From: Hydractinia symbiolongicarpus
Taxonomy: Eukaryota; Cnidaria; Hydrozoa; Anthoathecata; Hydractiniidae
DNA length: 64,000 nucleotides
Direction: 5' to 3'
Assembly: GCF_029227915.1 (NCBI RefSeq)
Contig: NC_079877.1
Coordinates: 18,278,851-18,342,850, forward strand
Part shown: positions 1-10,959 of the stretch, one piece after another
Position numbering within the stretch: the first letter of the stretch is position 1
Layout: every line of letters starts with the position of its first letter
Program-made: the position numbers and the translations under genes
Notes under the pieces: generated by a model
What the model was told of the DNA's origin: nothing
The model's input: the letters and a program-made list of their open reading frames with translations, nothing else
The model's database searches: none

Positions 1-650
1 GAAATCAAGTGAGGTGCATACACCATTATAGTAACATATTTTTCCAAAAATAACTTTTCCAAGCTGAAATCAAAACAGAATTTACAAACCGTTGTTACAC
101 ATGCGCATAGTAGTAACAGCCTTTTTAAAAAAAACAGTCTGTGGTTAGCAATGGGCTAAGCGTTTAGTACAGTTAAACTGAGTTGAACAGGCGTAAAGGT
201 GTAACACCCTTTTCCAAAAAAACTTCAGTTCAAATAAAAACACAGGGAACAGCCTGTTGTTACCTGTCCAACTAAAACAATCGCTCAGCCATTTTATTTG
301 CGGAAAAAGTGTTCAGGAAAATAATGAAAGATGTACGTACCTACAGTACTGGAATTAGGACACCTAACATCGTAACCGCGTATCATGCGCGACATGAACA
401 ATCAGTGATCTAATTGTGACCATCTTGATAAAAAAATGTAAACAAAGAACTTCGCGATAGTTGCGATGTATACAAAAATAACGATGCTATCGCGATCCTC
501 ACCATTAATCGTGATTGTCGCAATGGATCGTGAATAACATTAAAAATATTAAACAATAGATGCGTATAATCTTGTGTCTTTGTTTTTTTCACATTTAAAA
601 ATTCTTTGCATCTTGTAATATATTTTTATCAGAAATTGGATTTTACAAAT
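1..650. other. Non-coding AT-rich flank, nothing recognised
   Basis: There is no coding stretch of any length and no recognisable RNA gene. Two similar A-rich tracts containing 'gtaac...ttttccaaaaa' (about 30-60 and 200-225) suggest old repeat sequence, but I cannot name a family. Confidence 0.4.
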
Positions 651-949
651 AAAGCGACTCCAACTTAATGAGTTGTTCTACGGGCAAAGTCGATAGTAGC
701 TTGCGTGTGTAGTGTGTCTTTAATTTTTCATGCTGGAGACAAGTGTGGGACGTTTAAACTCGTGAACCCCAAACACGAGAACCGAGTGTCTGAACTAGCG
801 ACTCTCTCAGTCTTAACTTCCTTGTCTCCGACTGCCGAAATAATAATAAACAACAATAATTTTAATGTTTATTAATTTTGTTATCCATTTATGTCTCAGC
901 AGTCACAGTGTGCATGATATAATAAATTGCAGCAATAAGGACCCAGTAA

Positions 950-1165
950 ACACAAGACGTCTTAAACACGTCTTTAAAACGTCTTTTAAAGACCAGATGA
1001 GACGTCTCTAAGACGTCTCTCACCCGTCTAAAAGCGTAACGCCTAAAGACGTCTTTAAGATACGTAAAAAAGACGTCTTTTTGCGACGTGTTAAAGACTT
1101 TTTAAAGACGTTTAAGACACGTTCCCGTAAGTACCAAAACGTCTTAAAGACGTCCTTATTTAGTC
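950..1165. repeat. GACGTC-rich degenerate repeat
   Basis: About 215 bp are dominated by variants of 'aaGACGTCtttaa' and 'acgtctt', a self-complementary motif that recurs a dozen or more times without a fixed period. The same motif forms the 60-bp array at 2311-2590, so the two probably belong to one element. No coding potential is visible between 1165 and 2300. Confidence 0.6.
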
Positions 1166-2310
1166 TCTTTCAAACGTTATACTGTCAAGGCAGGCCTGCT
1201 TCAAATAATTTTCGCCCATGCGTATTAGGATTTTAGTAATTTTAATTCTGATGGAGGTGTGACAAACCAAAACAAGAAAAAGATTAAGAAAACGATGATG
1301 AAGTATTTAATAGAAAATTTATCTTTCTATCATTTATATAAATAAACAGTTTAATAAGAATAAAATAATATCACATACAAGCTTTTTTATAAGCAATAAA
1401 CCATTTATAACAGAATAACCTAAGCTGCCTTAAGGTAAACTGCTGTTTTGCTTATAAAAAAGCGTGCATTCAAAAAAATATACAGCGTAGCTAATACTAC
1501 AAAATTAAAATTGTTGACCATAAACAATAAAAGTTAGTATCTTTGAAGGTTGTTTTGAACAACAGCGTCATTTTATTTCGCCAATCAGTAACACTTTGGT
1601 CTGAGCCCTGCTTGTAAAATATGTCTGTCATATTGTGCACGTTGGATGTGTTTATTCTTTGAAGTTATATCCAAACAACCCTTTAATAAAATGCATTTTA
1701 GTCATTACACCGATATATAAAGTAGCTACTGCTTTTTTTTTCAAGAACACACTTTATAGGTCTGAAGCTTTAGAACATGTGTGACGTGCACTTGAAGCGG
1801 AATGGATAGCTAAAACTAAGCATTTAAAGTATTCTTTTCCCAAGTATTAATGAAAGCTCCCCTTGAAAGACCAAAAATCACAAATGTTCCTGGCCGAAAA
1901 AGTACAAAAAAAAATCTAAGATACTAACTTTTAATCACCAAAATATTTTCTTCATTGTCCATTCATATCTCGGGTAAATACAGCCTTTTGCTTTACTATT
2001 TACTTGTTGTTTTATGGAGCACATTATTCCTTTAACTTCCAAAGTAAACGTCAAATGCAACATTTGTTGAAATAGAACGATGTTCTTTACAAGTTTATTC
2101 TATGCGGTCTTTCGAACGCTGTTTTCATTGTAAAATGTATCCTTTTTTGGACAAATTTAATTCGAATTTTGGGCTACCTCTGTATAAAAAATTCTGAAAT
2201 ATCAAGAACGTTTTTTTCTACGCCAATTATTACAAATGGGCAAAGAAATAACGTAGTCATTTGTTTTTGTGAAATTATCTTTAAAACGAAAAGAAATGAT
2301 GACATTCATT

Positions 2311-2595
2311 TCGAACGAGATTATACTTGTCTTACAGAGACCAAATAAAGACGTCTTTGAGACGTTTATTTCCAACGAGATTTTACTGGTCTTACAGAGA
2401 CCAAATGAAGACGTCTTTGACACGTTTCTTTCGAACGAGATTTTACTGGTCTTACAGAGACCAAATAAAGACGTCTTTGAAACGTTTCTTTAGAACAAGA
2501 TATAACTGGTCTAACGGAGGCCAAATAAAGACGTCTTTAAGACGTTTCTTTAGAACGAGATTTGACTCGTCTTATAAAGACGTCTTTAAGGTGGT
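2311..2595 (+). repeat. 60-bp tandem repeat, about 4.7 copies
   Basis: The period is exactly 60 bp; each unit carries 'cagagaccaaataaagacg' followed by GACGTCTTT and a 'ttcgaacgagatttta' block. Because 60 is divisible by three, several frames stay open and give a 20-residue periodic peptide, but I regard this as an artefact of the period and not a gene. The array ends in the palindromic 'taaagacgtcttta', like the motif at 950-1165. Confidence 0.8.
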
Positions 2596-2964
2596 ACAAC
2601 ACCAAAAATTGGCAAATTTTCGAAAAATCTTCAATTTTGTGTTTTTGACACCATGGTATGCTAAAAACATTCAAAAACATCTGGAGAAAATTTGAAATCA
2701 AAATCTCCTTCCTATAATGAGTTATAGCTATTCAAGTAACAGGGACTAGGAATTATTTTCCTTAGCAACGGTAGGACTAAATTTTTAATTTGGTTGCTAG
2801 GGGCTTTTCTAATAAAATCGTGGCCTAAAATTCACGGGATTTCCGCGCCCTTTACCATCCCCGTATCTTCTTTGCTCAGAAACTCGAAAAATATCTTAAA
2901 GCTATTTTTCAAAACCTCAACATGTTTATTTTGTGATGGTTGGTGTTGTAGACTTAGTTCAGTA

Positions 2965-4270
2965 ATGTCTAGCATTAAGAAAAAAAACCCATCTAGAAAG
3001 AGAAAAAGAAAATGGAATGGTGTTGTGCCATCCAAACATCGTAAACAACAACAACTGAGTTGTCCTGTCAACGACTTTGAAAATGTTTCTTGTGCAAGTT
3101 CTCGTAAACTTAATCTGGATTCATCCTCTCAAGGTGGCAGCTCAAACAATTACTTTATCGCTTTGAACTTTGAGATTTTAAAGGAGTTAGTAGCTGCAAC
3201 ATCATGTCCAGATTGCCTTGAAGGGGAAATGACTATTGTTGACATCGCTAAACAACGCATGGGTTTTTGTCATCTGTTAGAATTGAAATGTACGCTCTGC
3301 GATTATTCTAAAAGGTTCCGCTCATCTCTAGTAGTTGAAAACAAAATGGATGTGAAAAAACCAAAAATTACTGATGGGACAAAGAAGAAGAAAGCTTCAA
3401 AAATATCAATTATATAATCCTTTCGATATCAATGTCCGCTTTGTTATTGGTTTGCGGGAAATCGGTACTGGTCATGAAGCAATGAAAACTTTGTCATCAT
3501 GTTTGAATATGAATTGCTTGACACCAAATGGTTATAACAAAATCAAACAGTCTGTGTTAATAGCATATAAAAATGTAGCAGAAAAAAGCATGTCAAGAGC
3601 TGCTTCAGAGGCAAATTCTCTTTGCGATACGACTGGTATTAAACAATTACGGGTTTCCATTGATGGCTCTTGGCAAAAAAGAGGACATGTGTCCAAAAAT
3701 GGAGTTGTAACAGCTGTTTCAGGTGACAAATGTGTAGATGTTGAAATCCTGACGAAGCATTGCAATGGATGCAAGATGTGAAGTTCAAAAAAAGGCCCTC
3801 CTGAGTATAACTGCTGGTTATTAGACCATGAATGTGAAATAAATCATTCAGCGTCGTCTGGTAGTATGGAGTCAGTAAGGGCAGTCACTATGTTTAAAAG
3901 GTCATTTGAGAAACATAATGTCATATACAAGGAGTACCTTGGAGACGGGGATACGTCCTCTTTTGTGGATGTGACAAAGGCGAATGTATACAAGGATCAG
4001 AATGTAGAGCCTATAAAACTTGAATGTATTGGACATGTTCAAAAAAGGCTTGGCACACGATTGCGAAACTTGGTAAAGGCGCACAAAGGAACCGACACAC
4101 CTTTAGCAGGGAAAGGCAAATTGACAGAAAAAACAATTAATTCTATGCAGAATTATTATGGAAATGCCATTCGATCTAACACAGATAATCTTTATGGTAT
4201 GAAGAAAACGGTGTATGCAATATTGTTTCATTATACCAATCTTCCGAATATTATTGCTGGAGGATACTAA
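2965..4270 (+). pseudogene. Mutator-like transposase pseudogene
   Basis: The start at 2965 opens a basic N-terminus (KKKNPSRKRKRKW). A zinc-binding segment with CPDC and CTLC pairs follows. At about 3375-3415 the frame shifts into the catalytic part: 'INVRFVIGLREIG', then 'SIDGSWQKRGH' with a probable first catalytic aspartate, and a later 'LGDGD' block. An in-frame TGA interrupts the reading at 3779-3781, after which the same frame continues to 4270. The order and motifs match the animal proteins annotated as Mutator-like transposase domain. The frameshift, the internal stop and a probably missing C-terminus make it inactive. It lies inside element A, whose TAA flanks do not fit a Mutator element. 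Confidence 0.7.
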
Positions 4271-5440
4271 AGTTTTTCTCATTTTTAGGATCATTTATCT
4301 AAAATTTTCATGTTACTATTTTTTAACGGCTTTTTTCTTTTTCTCACTTTTTTGTCATTCACGAGACTTCAAAACACAATTATTCAACAACTACTTCTCC
4401 AATAGACCTGAAATTTTGACAGGTTGTTCAATGATCTTGTGGAATCAAACTAACAGATACAATTCAGGAATAAGGCATTAGAAATTTATTTATGGCGCTT
4501 TGAGGTCAATTTTTAGGCAAAATTTTGAAGAATGTTTCTTGTGTTGTTTTGAAAGTTATACAGCAAGTTAAAACAAAAAATGTACAATGGAATGATTAGG
4601 AGAGTATCAAGGAAAAGTATGGCATCATCAAGAACAATTTTGTTTCCTTTGTTCCAGAGAAAGAAAAAAAGAGGTTTCCTCATGAGGAAAGGAATTTACA
4701 AAGGACAGAGTGAGCACAAAAATAAAAGGAAATACCGCAAAGCCCCTGATTGCTGATAAATGATCATTTTTTGCTTATAAACACTATTCATACACAATAC
4801 GATTTCCTAAAAATCCCGTTTTCATGTGTTTACACAATATTTGAAAACGAAAAACTAGCGAAAATGGAATAACTTTTTCGCGTTTTCGATCGCGTTTTCA
4901 AATTTATCCGTTTTCATCAAAATTATACCTCAAAACGGATAAATTGTTGAAAATCGTGTGTAAATGCAATCCGGGAAAATTTTCTAATTTTAGTAACATG
5001 ACTCATGAAAACGGATAAATTAGCATCAGTGTAAACGTAGTATTAATGTTTTTTTGTGCAGTCTTTGTGCAGTAAAAAATCTAAATTTAAGTGCAAAATC
5101 TTTTTATGGACTATAGTTTAGTTGACAATCTTTAAAGTCTTTCGCGGCATTAAAACTATTTATTAAAATTCATAATGGAGGAGGGTGTTACGACAAGCAT
5201 ATTCTATGTTGTTCTTATTATATATTCTTCCTAAATGGTATCGACTAAAAGTCTTGCAGTATTAGATTTTAGCAAGCGTAATTTTTAAACATATATAATA
5301 ATCATAACGAAGGAGGGTGTTACGACAATAATCTTTTTTTTACGAGATGGGATAAGAAAATGTTGGTTTTCAATTTTTTTTCCGTAAAACTTTTTTCTTA
5401 ACATTATTATTTTTTTGTTGTCGTGAAAATTAGGGTCGGT
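4271..5440. other. Non-coding part of element A with small hairpins
   Basis: No gene is visible. A 13-bp inverted repeat 'atttatccgtttt'/'aaaacggataaat' lies at about 4903-4950, with a third copy near 5017. Positions about 4537-4567 hold a single inverted copy of the 37-bp unit that forms the satellite at 38,990-40,510. The stretch 5150-5440 is subterminal sequence shared with element B. Confidence 0.55.
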
Positions 5441-5476
5441 CGGGCCCATATAACAACTAATTAAGTTGGAGTCGTC

Positions 5477-6086
5477 TAAGCAAGAAAGAAGCTTAGATAA
5501 GATCTGCATGTGGCAATATATTTATCTTAACATTGAAAACAAACAGAAAACAAATATTACAAAAATATAAAGCTATCAGAAGATAGAAAGGTTAAACAGG
5601 CCTACAAACCTCACACTGAGCACACACAACCACGACTTAAAAAATAACAAACGAAAATGAAATAAGTCAATAAGATTTTTTGTTGTGGTCTATCTTTTAA
5701 AGGGCTAGCACGTTTTGTTTTGATTTTCTCACCATTATGCTATGTCAGAGGAAACATGCATGTTTAGCCTCTCATTCATGCTGGATTATTCAGACAAAAT
5801 GGCGAGCCAAAGGTGATGCTTCACAAGGGAATTAAAAAAAAGAAAACAACTTTACATAAGCGTATTAATATATTATGTTTTAAAAGATGCAGATATTCTT
5901 TAATAATAAGTACATATAAGTTGATATAATAAAACTTATTTTTTTACCGCACAGTCCCTTTAAAGGGGCTATGAACCGGTGAAAATGCTCACATTCCGTA
6001 TATCCCGCGTATATATTAAAAAGCTGGCAAAAGCGTTTTGCGCAATGAACAGACCAGCGCACTTTGCTCGCTGGTTCAATATTCTT
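5477..6086. other. Non-coding spacer between element A and the DIRS-type element
   Basis: AT-rich sequence without coding potential or a recognisable repeat. Confidence 0.4.
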
Positions 6087-6429
6087 TTCTTTTCACATCT
6101 TCCTAACAATAAATTAGAACAGAAAAAACAACTGGTAGGAGAGTGGTACATCGCATGACATATTTTATAAAACATATTTCATATTCATCACAGATCTTTG
6201 CACTTGACATCGACCGACTTGTGACCAGCAACTGGATTAAAAACTTTCTCGGTATCCACGGCCAAATGTGGATTGCATCTTTTGTGCGTATTTTCCAAGA
6301 AAGAAAACCGTGAAGCTGGTCACATTACAGTTGTCGATGTCCGTCTGTTCTTCTTCACGCCGACTTGATTATTTGCGCCGGTGCGGTACATAAAACGAAA
6401 ATTACATCAATTAATATTAATGACAGTTG

Positions 6430-6594
6430 CTTTCCACGCGACCAAAGACCGAGGCTTGGCCGAGGATACAACACGTGCATTTATACTATTCTCATGCGCA
6501 TGCGCATAACCCGAAAAATCGGGTTCATTGTAGTGCAGAATCCGAAAAGAAACTTCGTTCCCGTCTTATCGCAGAACGTCGGAAACAGCGCTTC
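6430..6594 (-). repeat. Terminal direct repeat of the DIRS-type element (3' copy)
   Basis: Nearly identical to 26945-27107 in the same orientation, including the 'catgcgcatgcgcat' core and a 'cgaccaaagaccgaggctt' block. It is followed at 6594 by one of the two ~45-bp B-type repeats. Confidence 0.8.
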
Positions 6595-6692
6595 TTTTCA
6601 CATCTTCCTAACAATAAATTAGAACAGAAAAAACAACAGTATTGGAGTAACTTGTTATATTGGTAGGAGAGTTAAAAGAGGACCAATTTTTG

Positions 6693-7690
6693 TTACAATC
6701 CTAAATCTTTGCTTACAGAGAGTCGTTGAGATTTGCTATCTTTTATGTATCCGTCCCTACTGGAACTTGATGACCACCTGCCGTGTTTACTTATCATTCT
6801 GTCAGTGACGCCGTTATTTGCAGCAGCACTAGCTCCGCCTGAGCGTAAAGAATGTAAGCCAAAATTTTCCGGTACTTTTTGAATTGTATTTAAATGTTCG
6901 TGAAATGTTTTTCTGGCGCTTTTGTAGGATATAGAAAGATGCCCTAACACATTGGGCCTGTCTTTGTTTTCGCCAAACGACAAATTAAATAAGAATCCGG
7001 CTGAAATTTCAAATTAGTCATACACAGATACTTTCGTAACCAGGTTACTGGACATGTGGAATTATCAGTGTGAGCTATGTACACAATATGACCTTCTCTT
7101 AGCTGATCCGTTTTGGATTTTTTAACACTAATTTCAAATGAATCTTGTTTATCTTCCAAGTCCTTAACTTTTAAGGCTAATAATTCGCCAATGCGAAAGA
7201 ATCCTGCAAATCCTAACACGCATAACACTATAAACCTCATGTGCATGAAGTTTGAACTTTCTCCATAATATGCAATTATCTCTTTAATTATGTCCACTGT
7301 GAACAGCTCTTTCTTATTGCACGTTTTACCGACTAATCGTTTTGCGCCTGCAAAGGCTAATTTAACAATTGAGTGGTCTGTTGGCGACGAAAAACCAGCA
7401 TTAATGTGTCCCCAGCGTAGTCCACAAAGTGCCGAAATTATTGTACTTATTGAACATCCTTCCATAACCAAGTCGTTAAAATAAATACATACGAAAAATG
7501 GGTCGGCAGGACAATGGTTGACCTCAGTATATTTAGAGCTCCAATCTACCCACTTTTGCCAAGCTCTTTTGTATTTAATAATCGTTTCCTTCGCGTAAGC
7601 CGCTTGTAAAAGTTTGGTAAATTTGCTGCTTTTGACTTAAGTGCAGTGTTTCGTATCGCGTCTAGTTTTTCCCAAATACCAACATTGATG
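6693..7690 (-). pseudogene. Tyrosine recombinase of the DIRS-type element
   Basis: This is the integrase-like recombinase that Ngaro/DIRS elements use in place of a DDE integrase. The N-terminal SAM-like part (about 7690-7480) and the catalytic part (7471-6944, then 6983-6693 in another frame) are separated by stops and one frameshift near 6960-7000. The catalytic residues can be followed: arginine in 'GFFRIGELLALK', H-x-x-R in 'HSLRSGGASAAANNG', histidine in 'SKHGRW' and the tyrosine in 'SRDGYI'. The tetrad is therefore preserved although the frame is broken. Confidence 0.8.
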
Positions 7691-7784
7691 TGATCTGTTA
7701 AGAATAAAAGAATGTAAATAAGCCTCCTATATAGGATTTTTTAGAAAACCTAACCTTTAGTGGTTCTGGCTAATTTAATGCACA

Positions 7785-7882
7785 CGCCTGTCCGGCGATT
7801 TAAGACATACGCCCGTCCGGCGGTTACTCACATACGCCCGCCCGGCGATTTAAGACATACGCCCGTTCGGCGGTTAAGTAAT
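7785..7882. repeat. Short GC-rich tandem repeat (about 25-30 bp x 4)
   Basis: Repeated 'acatacgcccgtccggcg' units with slightly different spacers, lying between the RNase H and recombinase parts of the DIRS-type element. The 'gcccgtccggcgg' core is weakly self-complementary and much richer in GC than its surroundings. Confidence 0.65.
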
Positions 7883-7974
7883 ATACATAAGTCTGCTAAG
7901 GCGTTTTTCACCTGTGCGGCAGTTGTCCTTGTGTCAAATTCGTTATAGAGAAAATAACAAAAGTTGATTTTTTA

Positions 7975-8229
7975 ATCTGTATTAAATTCTACTAACAAAG
8001 CTAAAGATTTAAACTTAGCAAAGCCTTCAAATACGGTTTTACTGGCGGTATAATTATAAAAATAAGGATCTAAGAACAAGTAATCTTTTACAAATTCGTA
8101 AAAATAGATTCCTTTCGGAGTTAACAATGGCCAGAAATATGATGATTGCCACATAGGGACTAATAGAACGCCTCGACCGTTACAAAGTTTTAGATGATTT
8201 AGAACATCGCCCACTAACGAAATAGGGGG
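7975..8229 (-). pseudogene. C-terminal end of the DIRS-type RNase H region (after the Polinton)
   Basis: The minus-strand frame reads 'PPISLVGDVLNHL' and continues to a stop at 7972-7974. This is the expected continuation of the RNase H/C-terminal domain that breaks off at 24,559 after 'SRGVNAF'. About ten residues that family members carry between these two points are absent, so some target sequence was lost when P1 inserted or later. Confidence 0.7.
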
Positions 8230-8230
8230 G

Positions 8231-8499
8231 AGAGATAGGAAAATGCGGATCCTAGGACAGCGATTAATATATTCTGTGCCACTCCACGTCAATTTACAGA
8301 TCATCCACGTCAAATCAACGATAGAAGAGTCCATAAAATCCATGTGCACTTTACCACTTTACGTCAAATAAGCGGGCATGCTCTATAATATCTGTCCAAA
8401 ACCCCCTCCCCGGCCGTGTCCCCCGGGCCCCCTCCCCTCCCAATGGGTCCCTACCCACCCTCATCTGTCGTGTCCCCCAATTATAGTGTTATGTGTGTG
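8231..8499 (+). repeat. Left terminal inverted repeat of P1
   Basis: Matches the reverse complement of 24,290-24,557 with two mismatches that I can see. It includes a very C-rich core (8401-8440), which is G-rich on the other strand. No six-base target duplication is visible: the outside bases are gggggg on this side and cggaac on the other. Confidence 0.92.
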
Positions 8500-8504
8500 T
8501 GTCT

Positions 8505-8529
8505 ATCTTTACCAGAAACAAGTAAAGAT
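8505..8529 (-). terminator. Class B hairpin after the 116-residue gene
   Basis: 9-bp stem with a 7-base loop, 19 nt past the stop of the minus-strand gene at 8549. In the minus-strand transcript all pairs form, one of them G-U; on the plus strand that pair would be C-A. Stem and loop are the same as at 18653-18677. A role in 3'-end formation is inference. Confidence 0.55.
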
Positions 8530-8548
8530 GATTGCAACATTGCAAGGT

Positions 8549-8884
8549 TTAGCGCCACATAATGTCATAACTGAAGAATTGATTTTCATGATTCTTTTGA
8601 GATTGCTTGAGACCATTTGATCTGACAAAGGCATCACCCTTCCAACCATAATCCTTCAATTCATCACAAAGTTTTGCAGGCAACCATGTCTTATATTTAT
8701 TTCCCATTCTATCTTGAACCTCCGCATACATAGATTTTTCAGAAAGAGCACCGGGTCTTGATATTTCCATCTCTTTCACATATTTAACAAGGTAAATATC
8801 GTTTTTAGGCAGCTCTCTCCACTTTATGATTGGAGTAACTTGTTCTATGTTTTGTTCAAATTCTTCAACTGTTGGAAAAGCCAT
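8549..8884 (-). CDS. Conserved small Polinton protein, function unknown
   Basis: The frame opens at 8899, but I prefer the methionine at 8884, which starts the 'MAFPTVEEFEQ' part (111 residues). It is soluble-looking, mixed alpha/beta in composition, with no membrane segment and no motif that I can assign. 'PIIKWRELPKNDIYLVKYV' suggests a beta-rich core; an OB-like nucleic-acid-binding fold is one possibility but is a guess. It is the first gene inside the left terminal repeat and is transcribed outward. A class B hairpin follows its stop. Confidence 0.6.
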   Translation of the reverse strand: MAFPTVEEFEQNIEQVTPIIKWRELPKNDIYLVKYVKEMEISRPGALSEKSMYAEVQDRMGNKYKTWLPAKLCDELKDYGWKGDAFVRSNGLKQSQKNHENQFFSYDIMWR

Positions 8885-8899
8885 TGTGTTTATATTCAC

Positions 8900-9138
8900 G
8901 ATTACATCTCTTTATACCACTTTATAGATTCTATCGGAAAGCAGTTTTTGTTATCTACCATCTGTCAATCAAACGCTTATAACAATAGGATTTTACATAT
9001 TTTACATACCAGAAAGTTGTTTACATAAGAAAAAAGTTAAAACGAAAGTAGCCGTTGCTAAGGATATTTGGTATGTAAGGAATGCATTGTTTCTCTATTG
9101 TTATTCTGGCTTGATTGACATTTAATTTACGTCATTCT
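8900..9138. other. Gap between two minus-strand Polinton genes
   Basis: AT-rich, presumably the promoter of the 116-residue gene and the 3' end of the 387-residue gene. No hairpin of either class is seen here. Confidence 0.4.
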
Positions 9139-10302
9139 TTATCTAAACAAATACCATATGAAATAACCTGTTGTCATAACAATCACAAGAGCGATCTTCT
9201 CATCTTCGTGTGTAGGAGGAGTATCTTTGTGGTAAGGTGCAGTAATGTGTTTATCTGTAGTAGTATCCACGTGGTGTACGGTGATGTGTTTATCAGGATG
9301 ATCGGGTGTTACAGGCTTCTTTTTAGTTATCTTATGCGATTCGGTAACATTGACCTTTCGATTGATACCAATGGTAAGATCTTCACCCGATATCAAAATC
9401 TTGTTGTTGTAACCTACCACCCCTGTCTTAATTCTGAGATTCATGTCACTAGGTAACATATAAATACCTTGTCCAACCGAATAATCAACCTTACTTGAAG
9501 CGTAGTTTAACGTATCCTGATAACGTTTAATGTCCTCCTGAATATCAACCCTACGGTTAACAATGTCTTCAAGGTTATTCATAAAAACTCTTTGGGCGGT
9601 CAGAGCACTTGAATCATTACCAAGGATGGAGGAGCGTGCCGAGGCCTGAGAACTAAGAACAAGATAGGCATAGGCCCTAACACTGCTTGAGATCTTCACA
9701 AGGCCCGTTTTTGTAAATCCATCGGATTTTTTCACAATCCACCGCGTCATGGAGTCGTTAGTGAAATAACTCAACCCGGGAGTTGGATAGTCTTTACGTC
9801 TTTTTTGATATGAAGTGAAAAAGTACTGACCTCTGTATTTGGAATCAACATCATACTCACCACAGATTTTTAGAAATTCCTCATTTGAATAAGGATTATC
9901 ATATTGATTAAAACTATCTTCAAAGGGTAGAGGTGTCTGTAGGCGCTTAATGATTCGTCTAATGTGATAATACACATGAAAACGATATATTGACCTGACC
10001 ATAGATCTACCATCCTTCAGGTGTTCCGAACTTACCCCACAGGCACTTGAAGCGCACCAAGTGGCGAAATTTAGCTGGGTTTGCCATAATCTAAAAGGTT
10101 GCTCATTCCAAATTCTCATACGTTGCGCGTTATGACTAAGTTCATAATTGGTAAAAATATTAGGAAAGGAAGCGGGGAAAGAGCCACTTTCAGACACAAT
10201 AATGGCCTGTTTGTACAGATCCCTAGCGCCCAATATTTGAAGATCCCGCCCTCCATTTGGCTTATATGCCGCATTCGGATTATATCTGAAAATATCATCC
10301 AT
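9139..10302 (-). CDS. Conserved Polinton protein with C-terminal membrane anchor
   Basis: 387 residues. The N-terminal two thirds ('FRYNPNAAYKPNGGRDLQ', 'WNEQPFRLWQTQLNFATWC') form a compact aromatic-rich domain. A helical part with 'NRRVDIQEDIKRYQDTLNY' follows, then a Thr/His/Asp-rich linker with HPDKHIT-type repeats. The protein ends in one hydrophobic segment (IALVIVMTTGYFIWYLF). I recognise the type as recurring next to capsid genes in invertebrate Polintons, which suggests a virion or assembly role, but no function is established here. It is transcribed divergently from the probable minor capsid gene over a 38-bp spacer. Confidence 0.75.
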   Translation of the reverse strand: MDDIFRYNPNAAYKPNGGRDLQILGARDLYKQAIIVSESGSFPASFPNIFTNYELSHNAQRMRIWNEQPFRLWQTQLNFATWCASSACGVSSEHLKDGRSMVRSIYRFHVYYHIRRIIKRLQTPLPFEDSFNQYDNPYSNEEFLKICGEYDVDSKYRGQYFFTSYQKRRKDYPTPGLSYFTNDSMTRWIVKKSDGFTKTGLVKISSSVRAYAYLVLSSQASARSSILGNDSSALTAQRVFMNNLEDIVNRRVDIQEDIKRYQDTLNYASSKVDYSVGQGIYMLPSDMNLRIKTGVVGYNNKILISGEDLTIGINRKVNVTESHKITKKKPVTPDHPDKHITVHHVDTTTDKHITAPYHKDTPPTHEDEKIALVIVMTTGYFIWYLFR

Positions 10303-10340
10303 TCTTTGATTTAAATATATTCACAATCTCTAATATAATA
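10303..10340. promoter_or_regulatory. Bidirectional promoter spacer 1
   Basis: 38 bp between two divergent genes. On the plus strand 'CTAATATAATA' lies immediately before the start codon at 10341. The same 11-mer occurs at the equivalent place in the other divergent spacer (16184-16223), so it is a likely TATA-like or initiator element. Confidence 0.55.
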
Positions 10341-10904
10341 ATGTATATCACAATAAAGGACGTAAATAGCGAGAAGAAAATCTATTTGTATCAACCGATA
10401 GACAACTCACATGGTACAAAGGAGGTTGCGATCGTGGAGACGTTTTCAGATAATGTCACATATGTAGCTACAGCTCCAATAGATATACCCTTGGCCGATG
10501 GAGTTACCACGGTTAGGTTACAACAGGGTCAGCACTACACGGGTAGGGAGTTGAATTCAATCGTGAGAGGTGATGTAAAATCAACACAACTAGCTAGAAA
10601 CTCTAAGTTGAGTAAAATATTCAATATGGAGGGTGTAACGGAACTACATTTTAATCTTAATGAATTGGATAACTCGTTAAATCTTAAAGATGGTGAATAT
10701 AGCAACAACCTGATGACATATCATATATCCGAGTATGGTGGTGATTTTACATATATTGAACCGAAAAATCCGCAATATAAGAAACTAAAGAAAGGTTTAC
10801 TTCAATCACTTACCATGAGAGTCACAGGTCAGGATGGTAAGGTGCTATGGGGTGGTATGAAGACAGCAGTTACCCTACACATAAGAGATACGGCGGACAG
10901 ATGA
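10341..10904 (+). CDS. Probable minor capsid (penton, PX-type) protein
   Basis: 187 residues with a beta-rich, charged sequence and no membrane segment: 'MYITIKDVNSEKKIYLYQP' at the start, 'TAVTLHIRD' at the end. Polintons encode a single jelly-roll penton protein of about this size immediately before the double jelly-roll major capsid gene, and this is the position here. The assignment rests on size, composition and order; a structure prediction would settle it. The start follows the TATA-like spacer directly. Confidence 0.65.
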   Translation: MYITIKDVNSEKKIYLYQPIDNSHGTKEVAIVETFSDNVTYVATAPIDIPLADGVTTVRLQQGQHYTGRELNSIVRGDVKSTQLARNSKLSKIFNMEGVTELHFNLNELDNSLNLKDGEYSNNLMTYHISEYGGDFTYIEPKNPQYKKLKKGLLQSLTMRVTGQDGKVLWGGMKTAVTLHIRDTADR

Positions 10905-10959
10905 TACAATAGCATTAACCGAATTAAAGTAAAATAAAATAAAAGTAATATGGAATAGC

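Larger units (their letters stand above)
653..5476. mobile_element. DNA transposon 'element A' with inverted ends and TAA flanks
   Basis: The left end (655-685) and the right end (5444-5474, opposite strand) match at about 28 of 31 positions and begin CGACTCC. Both ends are preceded by two variable bases and the trinucleotide TAA. A three-base TWA target duplication is typical of the PIF/Harbinger superfamily. A related element with the same ends occurs at 35,074-40,797. That copy shares about 300 bp of subterminal sequence (5150-5474 against 35,074-35,460 inverted; 5035-5125 against 38,870-38,955 inverted). The interior holds GACGTC repeats and a broken Mutator-like transposase, which may itself be a nested insertion. 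Confidence 0.6.

Noticed and set aside
2269-2695. Overlapping open frames with 20-residue periodic proteins
   Set aside because: They follow from the 60-bp tandem repeat; several frames are open at once and none resembles a known protein.
8378-8620. Proline-rich frame in the left terminal repeat, and its twin at 24042-24410
   Set aside because: Both start with the same Pro-rich run because they lie in the inverted repeats; one overlaps the polymerase and the other has no further support.
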